Source: Aquiflexum gelatinilyticum | GTDB taxonomy: Bacteria > Bacteroidota > Bacteroidia > Cytophagales > Cyclobacteriaceae | NCBI RefSeq assembly: GCF_024741135.1 | Contig: NZ_JANSUY010000003.1 | Coordinates: forward strand, 124,001-188,000 | Length of the DNA: 64,000 nt | Direction: 5' to 3' | In this document: piece by piece, positions 37,289-45,994 of the stretch | Numbering within the stretch: the first letter of the stretch is position 1 | How the letters are laid out: every line of letters starts with the position of its first letter | Translations under genes and position numbers: made by a program | Notes under the pieces: model-generated | The model's database searches: none | What the model saw: only the letters and a program-made list of their open reading frames with translations | What the model was told of the DNA's origin: nothing

Positions 37289-37651
37289 ATGAAGAATATC
37301 CTAATCATCGAGGACGATAGACTTATATCCAGTCTGTTGAACTTTAGACTTAAAAAAGATGGATACCATGTGACAATGGCTGAGGATGGCTTGACCGGAA
37401 TGGATGCCATAGATGCTTCTGAACCGGACTTGATTATCACCGATGTGATGATTCCTTTCAAGACAGGAATTGAAATCATAAACCATGCCCGGAAAGTATA
37501 TCCTAAAGTGCCTATCATCGTTTTAAGCTCTCTAGGAGAAGAAGAAAGCACTGTGATGGAAGCTTTTAATCTTGGTGTTTCTGATTTTGTCCCAAAACCA
37601 TTTAATCCAAATGAACTTGCAGTGCGTGTTCGCAGATTAATCAATAACTAA
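37289..37651 (+). CDS. CheY-like single-domain response regulator
   Basis: 120 residues, a receiver domain with no output domain. The acidic pair is in IIEDDR, the phosphorylated Asp in IITDVMIPFK near residue 52, a Ser/Thr in IIVLSSLGEEE, and the Lys in FVPKPFNPNE. The ATG at 37289 fits the domain start. It is followed 5 bases later by the HEAT-repeat membrane protein, so it likely signals to that protein or to the synthase encoded after it. No histidine kinase is nearby. Confidence 0.92.
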   Translation: MKNILIIEDDRLISSLLNFRLKKDGYHVTMAEDGLTGMDAIDASEPDLIITDVMIPFKTGIEIINHARKVYPKVPIIVLSSLGEEESTVMEAFNLGVSDFVPKPFNPNELAVRVRRLINN

Positions 37652-37656
37652 ATGGG

Positions 37657-39249
37657 ATGAATGGATCGGGAAAGCGGCATTTGCTGAAATTGTTTCAGCT
37701 ACTTTTAATTTTGGTTTTTCCGCTTGGGTACCTTCATGCACAGGATTCCTTGAGACTTAAAATAGAATCCAGACTTTTTGAGGTATCACAAGAAATCCCC
37801 GGGCTTTCTTTTGTACTTCAGGTTCAAGAAAATGACAAGGACCTATCTGTTTTTGACCTAAATCGATCAGCGGAAAATGGAATTTGGGTTTCCGATACTA
37901 TCGCAGATTTTAAGAGTATCGCCCAACTTAAGGATACCGTATTTTTGGCTACAGGCCATGAAGGATTGCTTACTTTTTTGATTTTCGGAAAAGAAGCTGA
38001 AGCAGAGGCTACAGGTGAATTTTTAGAAAACCTGGTTCGAAATGAACTCTTGCTGAAAAATGATATTTCAAACGCCAATGGCTTTGAGGAAGGAGCACTT
38101 TTGGTAATGGCATCCAAAGTTCCTTTTACACCTTATCATAAGATGAAAACCAAGATTTTGAGCGACACCAAAATGTTGCTTTTGGTATCTACTCTTGTCC
38201 TGTTTTTGATCGCTTCTGTAATTTTGGTTTCGATCATGTATGTGGTCAAAGTAAAAAAAGGGAAAAGGGATCTACTTACCCAAAAGTTTAAAGAGCTGAG
38301 TTTCGAACCTCTTTCAAATCTCCTTTTTGAGCATTCTTTGGAAGAATTGAAAAACTTTGACAAAAAAAGGTTTGAAAGTTTTTTTCCTGTAGACCACCTA
38401 AAAAACAATCTTTTCAAGGATGTGATGATCATGGAAATCATCAGCCTTAATAAAAACATGAAAGGTGATTTCAAATCCAAACTCAAAACGATCTACCGTA
38501 AACTTGAATTGGATCTTCATTCAATCAAAAAACTTTCTTCTAAAAAGTGGGATGTCATTACAGCTGGAATAGTTGAAATCAACGAAATGGATGTGGTGGA
38601 GGCAGTCGAAAAAGTCAAGAAATTTGCAGGATCGGAGAATTTCAATATCAGGTCCAATGCAGTGGCCACCCTACTCAACATTTCCAATGACCCTGAGCTA
38701 AAAGTGCTCGTAAACCAGGATTATCCGCTTTCCAAGTGGCAGCAAATGGTTTATTTTAGAATCATCAAATTCATAAACAACAGTCAGGAAAAAGTCCGGG
38801 TTGATTTTTTGTTTGAATCCAAAAATGAATCCGTACGGATTTTCGGATATAAGCTCGTCAGGTACCTTGGACTTTTTGAATTGCTAGATATCCTTTTAAT
38901 CAAGTATAAAAATGCCACTATTGTCGAAAAAACAGAAATGATTAAATGTTTTGATGCTTTCAGTTACCAAGATGCACTTGATCTTCTTCACAGAGATTTA
39001 TATACCAGTGACAAGGCCTTGTTTTTGGGAATAGTAGGGGTTTTACAAAATATAGGCAATCCGATTTCAGAATCACTTTTGCAGGAAAAGCTTAACTCAG
39101 GACTGGATTTTGAATCCAAAAAAGCTGTGATGCAATCTCTGAATGCTTTGAATCCTGAGGACTTGGCAAAATGGAATATCCAATCCAAAGATGCCGAAGT
39201 TCATCAAATTTATGATCACCTGATAGATCCTGTTCTGATCAATGTATAA
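37657..39249 (+). CDS. Membrane protein with cytoplasmic HEAT-like repeats
   Basis: 530 residues. There is a signal peptide (cut near LHA, residue 28), a periplasmic part of about 130 residues, one strong membrane helix at about 172-193 (MLLLVSTLVLFLIASVILVS), then a basic stop-transfer KVKKGKR. About 330 cytoplasmic residues are made of paired helices in the HEAT style (FNIRSNAVATLLNISNDPEL, ESVRIFGYKLVRYLGLFELL). The layout is that of a transmembrane adaptor: periplasmic sensor and cytoplasmic scaffold. The last 8 bases overlap the glycosyltransferase gene. Homologous HEAT proteins beside GT2 synthases have been seen in other bacteria, but their role is not known to me. Confidence 0.8.
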   Translation: MNGSGKRHLLKLFQLLLILVFPLGYLHAQDSLRLKIESRLFEVSQEIPGLSFVLQVQENDKDLSVFDLNRSAENGIWVSDTIADFKSIAQLKDTVFLATGHEGLLTFLIFGKEAEAEATGEFLENLVRNELLLKNDISNANGFEEGALLVMASKVPFTPYHKMKTKILSDTKMLLLVSTLVLFLIASVILVSIMYVVKVKKGKRDLLTQKFKELSFEPLSNLLFEHSLEELKNFDKKRFESFFPVDHLKNNLFKDVMIMEIISLNKNMKGDFKSKLKTIYRKLELDLHSIKKLSSKKWDVITAGIVEINEMDVVEAVEKVKKFAGSENFNIRSNAVATLLNISNDPELKVLVNQDYPLSKWQQMVYFRIIKFINNSQEKVRVDFLFESKNESVRIFGYKLVRYLGLFELLDILLIKYKNATIVEKTEMIKCFDAFSYQDALDLLHRDLYTSDKALFLGIVGVLQNIGNPISESLLQEKLNSGLDFESKKAVMQSLNALNPEDLAKWNIQSKDAEVHQIYDHLIDPVLINV

Positions 39250-40705
39250 TTTACTTTTAGACATATTGGTTGATATTTTTGGAATCCTGTTCTTGGTTTA
39301 CAGTTTTTCGATCATTTTATTTTACTTGACGATGACTGTTCTTTCAGCATTGGAGATGCGAGACCACTTGAAGAAAAACAAGTTTGCTGACTACAGAGAC
39401 GTCATTACAAGTCCTGTTACGCCAGGGATTTCAGTCATTGCCCCTGCATATAATGAGGGACAAAACATTGTTCAGAATGCAAAAAGTCTCCTTACGCTGC
39501 ATTATGGCAAATATGAGGTGATCATTGTCAATGATGGATCTAAGGATGATTCCCTTCAAAAAATGATTGAAAGTTTCGATTTGGTAAAAACCAAATATGC
39601 TTATTACAAACATGTCGAAACCGGAAATATCAGAGGAGTATATAAATCCACCAATTCATCTTATGCAAAACTTACTCTCGTAGATAAAGAAAACGGGGGC
39701 AAAGCAGATGCCTTAAATGCAGGAATCAATATTGCGGGATTCGAAATTCTTGCTTGCATCGATGTAGACTGTATCCTATCAAGTGATTCCCTAACAAGAA
39801 TGGTGAGACCGTTTATGGAAGAGACCAATAGAAAGGTTATCGCCGTCGGAGGCGTCATTGGTGTTGCAAATAATTGTCAGGTCAAAGACGGAACAGTTAC
39901 TGAATATCGAGTGCCTGAGACATTGTTGGGAAGATTCCAAGTAATTGAGTATTTCCGCGCTTTTTTGATGGGAAGGATGGCTTGGACTAGGATCAATGGT
40001 TTGATGCTTATTTCAGGTGCTTTCGGATTTTTTAATAAGGATTTGGTATTGAAAGTAGGAGGATATTTCCCGAAAACTGTGGGGGAAGACATGGAACTTG
40101 TCGTCAGAATGAGGAGGTACATGGAGGAGACAGGTCAAAAATACAAAGTCGGTTTTGTTCCTGACCCCTTGTGCTGGACTGAGGTTCCGGAATCTGAAAA
40201 CATCCTTTCAAAGCAACGAAACAGGTGGATGCGTGGAACCATAGAAACACTTCAGCTCCATAAAAAGGTAAAACTGAATCCTAAATATGGGGTATTGGGA
40301 TTGGTGTCCTATCCTTATTGGTCAATCTTTGAAAAGGCCGGTCCAATCATCGAAATGGCAGGATTTTTATATACGACATTGATGATTTTCAAAGGAGATA
40401 TCAGCGCATTGTATTTTATCGGTCTTTTTGTTTTGATGTATGTCTTTTCGGTCATGATATCTTCATTCAGTATTTTGTATGAAGGAGTGGCTTATAATAA
40501 CTATAAAGACAAAGCGGATCTAAACAAGCTAATGAGGACTGTATTATTGGAGCCATTTCTGATCCATCCCAAAATAGTTCTTTGGGGTCTAAAAGGTCAT
40601 TGGCACTTTATCAAAGGCAAAGGCGGATGGGGCGAAATGATCAGGACAGGATTCAAAAAAGCCGAGGATAAGAAAAAAATAAATTCACCCATACAGCTAC
40701 AATAA
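39242..40705 (+). CDS. Processive family-2 glycosyltransferase (polysaccharide synthase)
   Basis: 487 residues. The N-terminal helix (about 8-32) is followed by the catalytic domain: PAYNEGQNIVQN, VNDGSKDDS, GGKADALNAGINIA, the DxD in CIDVDCIL, the acceptor-site TVGEDMEL, and QRNRW. The D, DxD, ED, QxxRW set marks the processive synthases such as cellulose, hyaluronan and PNAG synthases. Two or three helices at about 360-420 would form the transport channel, followed by a basic cytoplasmic tail. PgaC-like or hyaluronan-like products are possible; the sugar cannot be told. It sits between the HEAT protein and the outer-membrane barrel. Confidence 0.9.
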   Translation: MYNLLLDILVDIFGILFLVYSFSIILFYLTMTVLSALEMRDHLKKNKFADYRDVITSPVTPGISVIAPAYNEGQNIVQNAKSLLTLHYGKYEVIIVNDGSKDDSLQKMIESFDLVKTKYAYYKHVETGNIRGVYKSTNSSYAKLTLVDKENGGKADALNAGINIAGFEILACIDVDCILSSDSLTRMVRPFMEETNRKVIAVGGVIGVANNCQVKDGTVTEYRVPETLLGRFQVIEYFRAFLMGRMAWTRINGLMLISGAFGFFNKDLVLKVGGYFPKTVGEDMELVVRMRRYMEETGQKYKVGFVPDPLCWTEVPESENILSKQRNRWMRGTIETLQLHKKVKLNPKYGVLGLVSYPYWSIFEKAGPIIEMAGFLYTTLMIFKGDISALYFIGLFVLMYVFSVMISSFSILYEGVAYNNYKDKADLNKLMRTVLLEPFLIHPKIVLWGLKGHWHFIKGKGGWGEMIRTGFKKAEDKKKINSPIQLQ

Positions 40706-40712
40706 GCAGGTT

Positions 40713-41954
40713 ATGAGAAATTTTAAAACATTGCTTTTTTATGGTTTCCTCTCTTTGGCTTTGTCAATATCCAATGCAGGATGGGCACAGGAGTCTTTTG
40801 ATCCGGACCAACTTTTTCTTAATGCCCGAAAACTTATTTTGGATGGAAAAAGAGATGAAGGCAGGGAAATCTTGTACAAAGTTCTAAAAAAGTATCCTGA
40901 ATACGGGGATGTTTTGATTTTGATGGGAAGGTCATTTGCCTGGGACGGCAAATACGATTCGGCTGCCATTTATTTTGAAAGAGCACTAGTATCGAGTACG
41001 ACTTACGAAGACGCATATATTGCCTATATCGATGATTTGTTTTGGAGTGAAAATTATGAGAAGGCTGATTCGGTGGTCCAGTTGGGTTTGGAAAAAATCG
41101 GCCCCCAATCCATGGATTTGAAATACAGGTATTCACGATTGCTTTACTATAAGGAGGATTACAAATCAGCTTTGAAAATTGCAAATGAAGTATTTGCCAA
41201 AGCTCCTAAAACGGAGGGATTGCTTGGATACATCGAAACGCTGAGAAGAAAGACCCGAATCAATGCAGTAGGCGCCACTTATGATTATGATTACTTTTAT
41301 GGAGAACTTACCCCTTGGAATACTTACACTGTGTATGGACGAACCCATACTGATTTTACAGGATCTCTGATTGCCAGGGTTACCCATTCCGAGAGATTTG
41401 ATGGTAGAGGAACCCAAGCTGAATTGGATGCATTTCCGTCCTTGGGCAAAAACAAATACGGCTATTTCAATGTCGGTTATTCCCAATCTTCTTTTTTCCC
41501 AAAATTCAGATTTGGGACTAGCGTTTTTTGGAACCTTCCCAAAGCATACGAATTGGAAGCAGGTTACCGATTGCTTCAATTTTCAGATATCACTCACATC
41601 ATAACCGCTTCCGCAGGAAAATACATCAGTAATTGGTGGCTCAATCTCAGGTTAAATTTCATTCCCGGTAAGGATGGTTCTTCTACAAGTGCCAACTTTC
41701 AGACCAGATATTATTTCAATGGTCCTGAAGATTTCTTCAGCTTACAATTGTCCACCGGAGTATCCCCTGACGAGGAAACAAGAGACTTTCAGTCACAATT
41801 GCTCAATTCTTATAGAGCTAGATTTGGATACCAACACCTTTGGACATCTAGATGGATGGGTTTTGGGTTTGTAGGCTATTCAAGAGATGAAATATCCGAA
41901 AATCAGTTTCGGAACAACCTCAATGTTTCATTAGGTACTGAATTCAGATTTTGA
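40713..41954 (+). CDS. YaiO-family outer-membrane beta-barrel protein with N-terminal TPR repeats
   Basis: 413 residues. The signal peptide is cut after GWA at about residue 25. Residues about 30-180 carry TPR units (GREILYKVLKKYPEYGDVL, YDSAAIYFERALVSSTTYE, YKSALKIANEVF). The C-terminal 230 residues are a 12- to 14-strand-like barrel with a closing NLNVSLGTEFRF. TPR plus barrel is the plan of polysaccharide export proteins such as PgaA, BcsC and AlgK/AlgE. It begins 7 bases after the synthase, which supports export of the product across the outer membrane. The barrel part matches the YaiO family. Confidence 0.85.
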   Translation: MRNFKTLLFYGFLSLALSISNAGWAQESFDPDQLFLNARKLILDGKRDEGREILYKVLKKYPEYGDVLILMGRSFAWDGKYDSAAIYFERALVSSTTYEDAYIAYIDDLFWSENYEKADSVVQLGLEKIGPQSMDLKYRYSRLLYYKEDYKSALKIANEVFAKAPKTEGLLGYIETLRRKTRINAVGATYDYDYFYGELTPWNTYTVYGRTHTDFTGSLIARVTHSERFDGRGTQAELDAFPSLGKNKYGYFNVGYSQSSFFPKFRFGTSVFWNLPKAYELEAGYRLLQFSDITHIITASAGKYISNWWLNLRLNFIPGKDGSSTSANFQTRYYFNGPEDFFSLQLSTGVSPDEETRDFQSQLLNSYRARFGYQHLWTSRWMGFGFVGYSRDEISENQFRNNLNVSLGTEFRF

Positions 41955-43147
41955 TGGGGAATTTTTTAAACAAACATTTACCGATCGAATTCCGCGTTTT
42001 TTTTCGTGGGGTTTTGGTAGTGGTATTTGTTTTCATTTTGATTCCACTGACAAGTCTTTTGATTTGGCATCTGATTCCATCTGCTTCATTGGGTGTTGTG
42101 GTCATTGACAAAACGGTTTCCACTCAAAACTTCCAAGAGCATCAATCCCTTCATTGGCTGCTCAACCATTTCAAATTCACCAAAAGAGACGGTAGTATTT
42201 TTGACGAGTCTAAAGACTATTTTGGGTTTTTTCCCGGAGATAAAAAAGAACAATTCGAAATTGCCGACTTGTCAGGTCAGACCGATTCTCAAAAGCAACA
42301 AATCCTTAAAAATTCCCGGCTTGTTTATTTTTCGGATACCTATGGGGTTTATGAAAACGACTTGAAGCAAGAACCTTCACTGACTCCTTCAAAGAAAATT
42401 TATGGAGGAATGGATACCTTCGATCTGAGTTTTATGAAGCAAGCTTATCAAGAGGAAATTGACATCATAGGTGAGTTTAATACCATTGCCAGTCCCACAA
42501 AAAAAGAAGTAAGAAAAGAATTTGAAGAGTTTGCAGGCATCAAATGGACCGGTTGGATTGCAAGGTATTTTGATGAACTTGATACGGTGTTGAATGAGGA
42601 ACTTCCGCCTTGGCTTGTAGCTAGCTACAAGAAGCAGCATCAGGAGGTATGGGACTTTTCAGGTCCCGCGATGGTTTTTTTACATGAAAATGGACAGGTC
42701 GAAATCCTCAGAGACAAAATTGAAATAAAAAATACAGTCCCTAACATCATGTCCAGCCCAAAAAGCCAGGATACTTATGGGATACCTGAGATAGTAAAAT
42801 ATCCCTATTGGATCGACATTATTTTTGTTAGCAGGGAATTTGAGGTGATTTCCTATTACGACCTTGCCCCGACAGATGCAGGTGTCGCAAAACTCAGTGA
42901 ATTGGGTCTTCCAAGATACTTTCCCGCTGTAGTTATGAAGAAAAACGGTACAGGTAAATTCTACTATTTCAGTGGGGACTTTGCCGATAACCCCGTATCA
43001 GGAAGTTCATATAATTTCTATGGGATAGAAAAACTCTGGAGGATGTTTTTGCACTCAGAGGATTATTCCCAGCGAAACAGTTTTTTTTGGAATTATTATT
43101 ATCCTTTGATGGGAAGTATTTTGAAAGATACCTATCAGAGAAATTAA
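41954..43147 (+). CDS. Inner-membrane-anchored periplasmic protein of unrecognised family
   Basis: 397 residues. A membrane helix at about 18-40 (VFFRGVLVVVFVFILIPLTS) is followed by a large soluble part on the periplasmic side. Conserved-looking blocks are VVVIDKTVSTQNFQEHQSLHW, KDYFGFFPGD, YFSDTYGVYENDL, IGEFNTIASPT, WTGWIARYFDEL, SGPAMVFLHENGQVEIL and YYDLAPTDAG. The mixture of Asp/Glu, Trp and Tyr looks like a carbohydrate-active protein, and the HQSLHWLLNHFK-DTYGVY layout recalls glutamine-amidotransferase-like folds; both are inference. It overlaps yaiO as TGATG, so it is translationally coupled to the exporter. It is the least understood gene of the cluster. Confidence 0.7.
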   Translation: MGNFLNKHLPIEFRVFFRGVLVVVFVFILIPLTSLLIWHLIPSASLGVVVIDKTVSTQNFQEHQSLHWLLNHFKFTKRDGSIFDESKDYFGFFPGDKKEQFEIADLSGQTDSQKQQILKNSRLVYFSDTYGVYENDLKQEPSLTPSKKIYGGMDTFDLSFMKQAYQEEIDIIGEFNTIASPTKKEVRKEFEEFAGIKWTGWIARYFDELDTVLNEELPPWLVASYKKQHQEVWDFSGPAMVFLHENGQVEILRDKIEIKNTVPNIMSSPKSQDTYGIPEIVKYPYWIDIIFVSREFEVISYYDLAPTDAGVAKLSELGLPRYFPAVVMKKNGTGKFYYFSGDFADNPVSGSSYNFYGIEKLWRMFLHSEDYSQRNSFFWNYYYPLMGSILKDTYQRN

Positions 43148-43164
43148 CTCAAGAAACAAAAAAA

Positions 43165-45195
43165 TTAATTCTTTGGAATATACACAGCCAAGGAATCAGG
43201 AATAATCCTGTTGTTACCCGTGGCAAACCTGTTGGAGTTTTTATAAGTTTCGAATTCAGATTGTAATTTTTCTTTCATTGATACATCTGTTACAGGTTCT
43301 AATCCCATATTGTCAAAAAGCCGATAAAGTTGGTTGTCAACAAGAACGTATTCCCCACTGATGTAGTCGACCAACTGGTTTTTATTCCTCATCAAAGGAT
43401 TGGATATCTTCGATTGAAATACGGATGAAGTGTCCATGACATATCCTTTCCAAGCCACTTTTGAAGGTAAATCCAAATCAAACCTATTTCCCAACAGACT
43501 GAGTAGTGTGGGAGTGATTTCAAAGTGACTGGTCACGCCGTGCATTCTTTTGGAAGTATTGAGTCTTGGAGAAAAAATCATAATCGGCACATGAAACCTG
43601 TCAATAGTCGTCGCAAGAGGAATCTCGGGAAGTCTGTGGTCTCCTGTAATGATAAAAATGGTGTTCTGATACTTTGACAGTTTCTGATAATCCTCAAAAA
43701 ACTCCTTGATAGCTTCATCCACGTAGAGTATACTCGAATACATATTTTTATACTTGGTATATTCAGCCACTTTGGAAGGAGATATTTTTAGCTCATTCTT
43801 GATGTAATCCTCAAACATCGCAAAATATTTTTCTTCATCAGGAATAAGAAATGGGTCATGTGAAGTCTGGGTCTGAAATATGCTGATTTGTGGCTGATTC
43901 TGGCTGACAGGCAGTTTTCTCATGCCATTCTCAAACATCGCTTTGTCAGGATATCCCCAAGAAAAGCCGGACTTGGAAGGCGTTTCCTCAAAATCCGGAT
44001 CAAAAGAAGTCATGTCCAAAATCCGATCAACTTGTTGGTATTGAAGGAAAAAATTAACATTGTCAAAATTTTTGTCTGCTCCGATATGGTAATTGACATA
44101 ATAACCATTGGTTTTGAGCAGTGAGAGTAAGGTATGGTGAAGCGGCAGGTTAGGGGCCTGATCCATGAATCCTTTTTGGGCAAAAGGCAAGGAGCCAAAT
44201 ATTCCTGTCAATACTCCAAAAGTCCTTCCTGTAGTCGACAATCCATTTTTCCAATACAATGAATGATCACTTAAAGAGTCCAAAAATGGTGTAAAACTTT
44301 CCAAATAAGCATCCTCTCCTGAATAAGCTTTTCCGAGCCCTTCCACAATGACAAATACAATATCAGGCAAACTGTCAAACTCATCAAAATAGGGTCCCAA
44401 TACATCTGGGTAATTATTGCTGTGCAAGAACGGGTATTCTGTTTCGGTCAGGTCCTTGGATACGAGTACTCCCTCTGAGGTGTTGGAGGCAAGAAAAAAG
44501 TCAAAATACATGTAATCATTGGAAGTGAAGTAATTGTAGGATTGGTCATAAAAGTAGGATGATTTATTGGCCAAAAGGTTACTTTCAAGTTCACTGGGGC
44601 GCTCCTTTTGGACATTTTTCATCAGGTCTGTTCCCAAGAGGTAAGCGTAGCAAATTACCGTCAAGACCATCGCTGAATTTAATCCCATAGGAACCCACTT
44701 TCCCAATCCAAGGACAATATAAACCAGGACCAGAATAAAAACGATCCCAAAGACATTGATCAAATTCAGTTCACCTGATGCTTTGATGGTAAGAAAAATA
44801 TCATTGAGAGAATAGGCATAAAGATCTGTTCCAAGTGGAAGAAGCATTTTGGTAAAATAAAAAAGAAGTCCTCCCTGAAGTACTATGAGAAGAGTCAGGG
44901 TAATTTTGATTAAAACCCTAGTAGCCACAGGATAAATCGAGCTCAAAATTGTATTCAAAATCAAGAGGAAACCAAGCGTGTAAAATGCCCACTCCAGGTC
45001 ATAAACCCATCCTATCAGGGTTATTTGGGTTTTTGAATACGCCAGACTGTGTAAATTGAATACAACAAAAACCTCTACCAAACGAAGCAGTATAAATATC
45101 AACAGAAAAGGAATTGCCAATTTCCAAAAGTTGATAAAGCTTTGTTTGAGATTAAGCAAAAAATTGGATCTGATCTGGGCCTGCGGGGAAGACAT
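43165..45195 (-). CDS. LTA-synthase-like sulfatase-fold membrane protein
   Basis: 676 residues. Five membrane helices occupy about residues 20-215, followed by a periplasmic sulfatase-type domain. Metal and catalytic residues are visible: VEGLG (Glu), the nucleophile Thr in STTGRTFGVLTGIF, TSHDPF, and ITGDHRLPE (Asp-His). These match LtaS, which moves glycerol phosphate from phosphatidylglycerol. Bacteroidota have no lipoteichoic acid, so the acceptor may be a periplasmic glycan or the polysaccharide of the convergent cluster, 17 bases away. OpgB-like glucan modification is another option. Confidence 0.88.
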   Translation of the reverse strand: MSSPQAQIRSNFLLNLKQSFINFWKLAIPFLLIFILLRLVEVFVVFNLHSLAYSKTQITLIGWVYDLEWAFYTLGFLLILNTILSSIYPVATRVLIKITLTLLIVLQGGLLFYFTKMLLPLGTDLYAYSLNDIFLTIKASGELNLINVFGIVFILVLVYIVLGLGKWVPMGLNSAMVLTVICYAYLLGTDLMKNVQKERPSELESNLLANKSSYFYDQSYNYFTSNDYMYFDFFLASNTSEGVLVSKDLTETEYPFLHSNNYPDVLGPYFDEFDSLPDIVFVIVEGLGKAYSGEDAYLESFTPFLDSLSDHSLYWKNGLSTTGRTFGVLTGIFGSLPFAQKGFMDQAPNLPLHHTLLSLLKTNGYYVNYHIGADKNFDNVNFFLQYQQVDRILDMTSFDPDFEETPSKSGFSWGYPDKAMFENGMRKLPVSQNQPQISIFQTQTSHDPFLIPDEEKYFAMFEDYIKNELKISPSKVAEYTKYKNMYSSILYVDEAIKEFFEDYQKLSKYQNTIFIITGDHRLPEIPLATTIDRFHVPIMIFSPRLNTSKRMHGVTSHFEITPTLLSLLGNRFDLDLPSKVAWKGYVMDTSSVFQSKISNPLMRNKNQLVDYISGEYVLVDNQLYRLFDNMGLEPVTDVSMKEKLQSEFETYKNSNRFATGNNRIIPDSLAVYIPKN

Positions 45196-45234
45196 ACTTA
45201 ATTTAGGGAATACTTAATTTTTAGGGTATGACTA

Positions 45235-45242
45235 CAAATATA
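45235..45242 (-). promoter_or_regulatory. -7 promoter element of the LTA-synthase-like gene
   Basis: On the minus strand TATATTTG (45242-45235) matches TAnnTTTG exactly, about 40 bases before the start codon. No TTG at the usual -33 distance. Confidence 0.4.
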
Positions 45243-45283
45243 AATTTTCTAAAATTCATATCTTGCGCAAATAATAAAAATCT

Positions 45284-45832
45284 ATGAAGAATAAGGGAGC
45301 TTTGCTCAAAGAGCTTTTTACAAACCTTTCTACTACCGGTGCGGTTACTTTTAGTTCTAAACCCTTGGTAAATAAAATGTTGTCTTATGCTAATTTCCGG
45401 GGAGCAAAGCTTATCGTGGAATTGGGAGGTGGGGATGGTAGCATTACGCAGGGAATTGTGGATCGCATGGATTCCGATGCGGTTTTGTTGGTTTTTGAAA
45501 TTAACAAATCTTTTTGCGAGAATATGGAAAAGATTTTTCCGCAAAAAAACATCAAAATTATCTGCGATTCAGCTGAAAATATGGATAAATACTTAGGAGG
45601 AAAAAAGGCGGATTTGATCCTGTCCTCGCTTCCATTGACCTTGATCCCAAAACCTTCCCGCGAAGAAATTTACAGAAAGTGCAAGGAAAACATCGTTGAA
45701 AATGGGAAATTGATTCAGATATGCTACTCTTATTTGCTCAAATTCCAGTTTGGAAAATACTTTGAAGAAATCAAGAGTCACCTGATGTTCAAGAATTTTC
45801 CTCCGACATTTATCCTTGTCTGTGAGCAGTAA
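45284..45832 (+). CDS. Phospholipid N-methyltransferase-like SAM-dependent methyltransferase
   Basis: 182 residues. The start TGAVTFSSKPLVNKM resembles the TGAVxPSS motif of PmtA and of rRNA adenine dimethylases, followed by the SAM motif LIVELGGGDGSIT, the acidic LVFEINKSF, and LILSSLPLTLIPKP. The closeness to PmtA suggests methylation of phosphatidylethanolamine or of a related lipid, but an alternative small substrate is possible. It is a single gene, ending before a strong terminator. Confidence 0.75.
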   Translation: MKNKGALLKELFTNLSTTGAVTFSSKPLVNKMLSYANFRGAKLIVELGGGDGSITQGIVDRMDSDAVLLVFEINKSFCENMEKIFPQKNIKIICDSAENMDKYLGGKKADLILSSLPLTLIPKPSREEIYRKCKENIVENGKLIQICYSYLLKFQFGKYFEEIKSHLMFKNFPPTFILVCEQ

Positions 45833-45858
45833 TAAATACCTTTTGAGATTCTAACTGG

Positions 45859-45910
45859 AGCCTATTTCTTTTTCATTTTGAAAAGAATTAGGCTTTTATT
45901 TTTTCTTTTC
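45859..45910 (+). terminator. Rho-independent terminator after the methyltransferase gene
   Basis: A long hairpin with outer arms AGCCTA / TAGGCT (45859-45864 and 45889-45894) and an inner pairing of TTCTTTT with AAAAGAA, followed by a T-rich tail from 45895. Confidence 0.8.
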
Positions 45911-45994
45911 CGATAAGGATTGTTTTTTTAGTCTCATTGGGCAATATTGAATTGTTACTTGATTGCGGAGCTCAAGAAAATCAAGGTGTTGATT

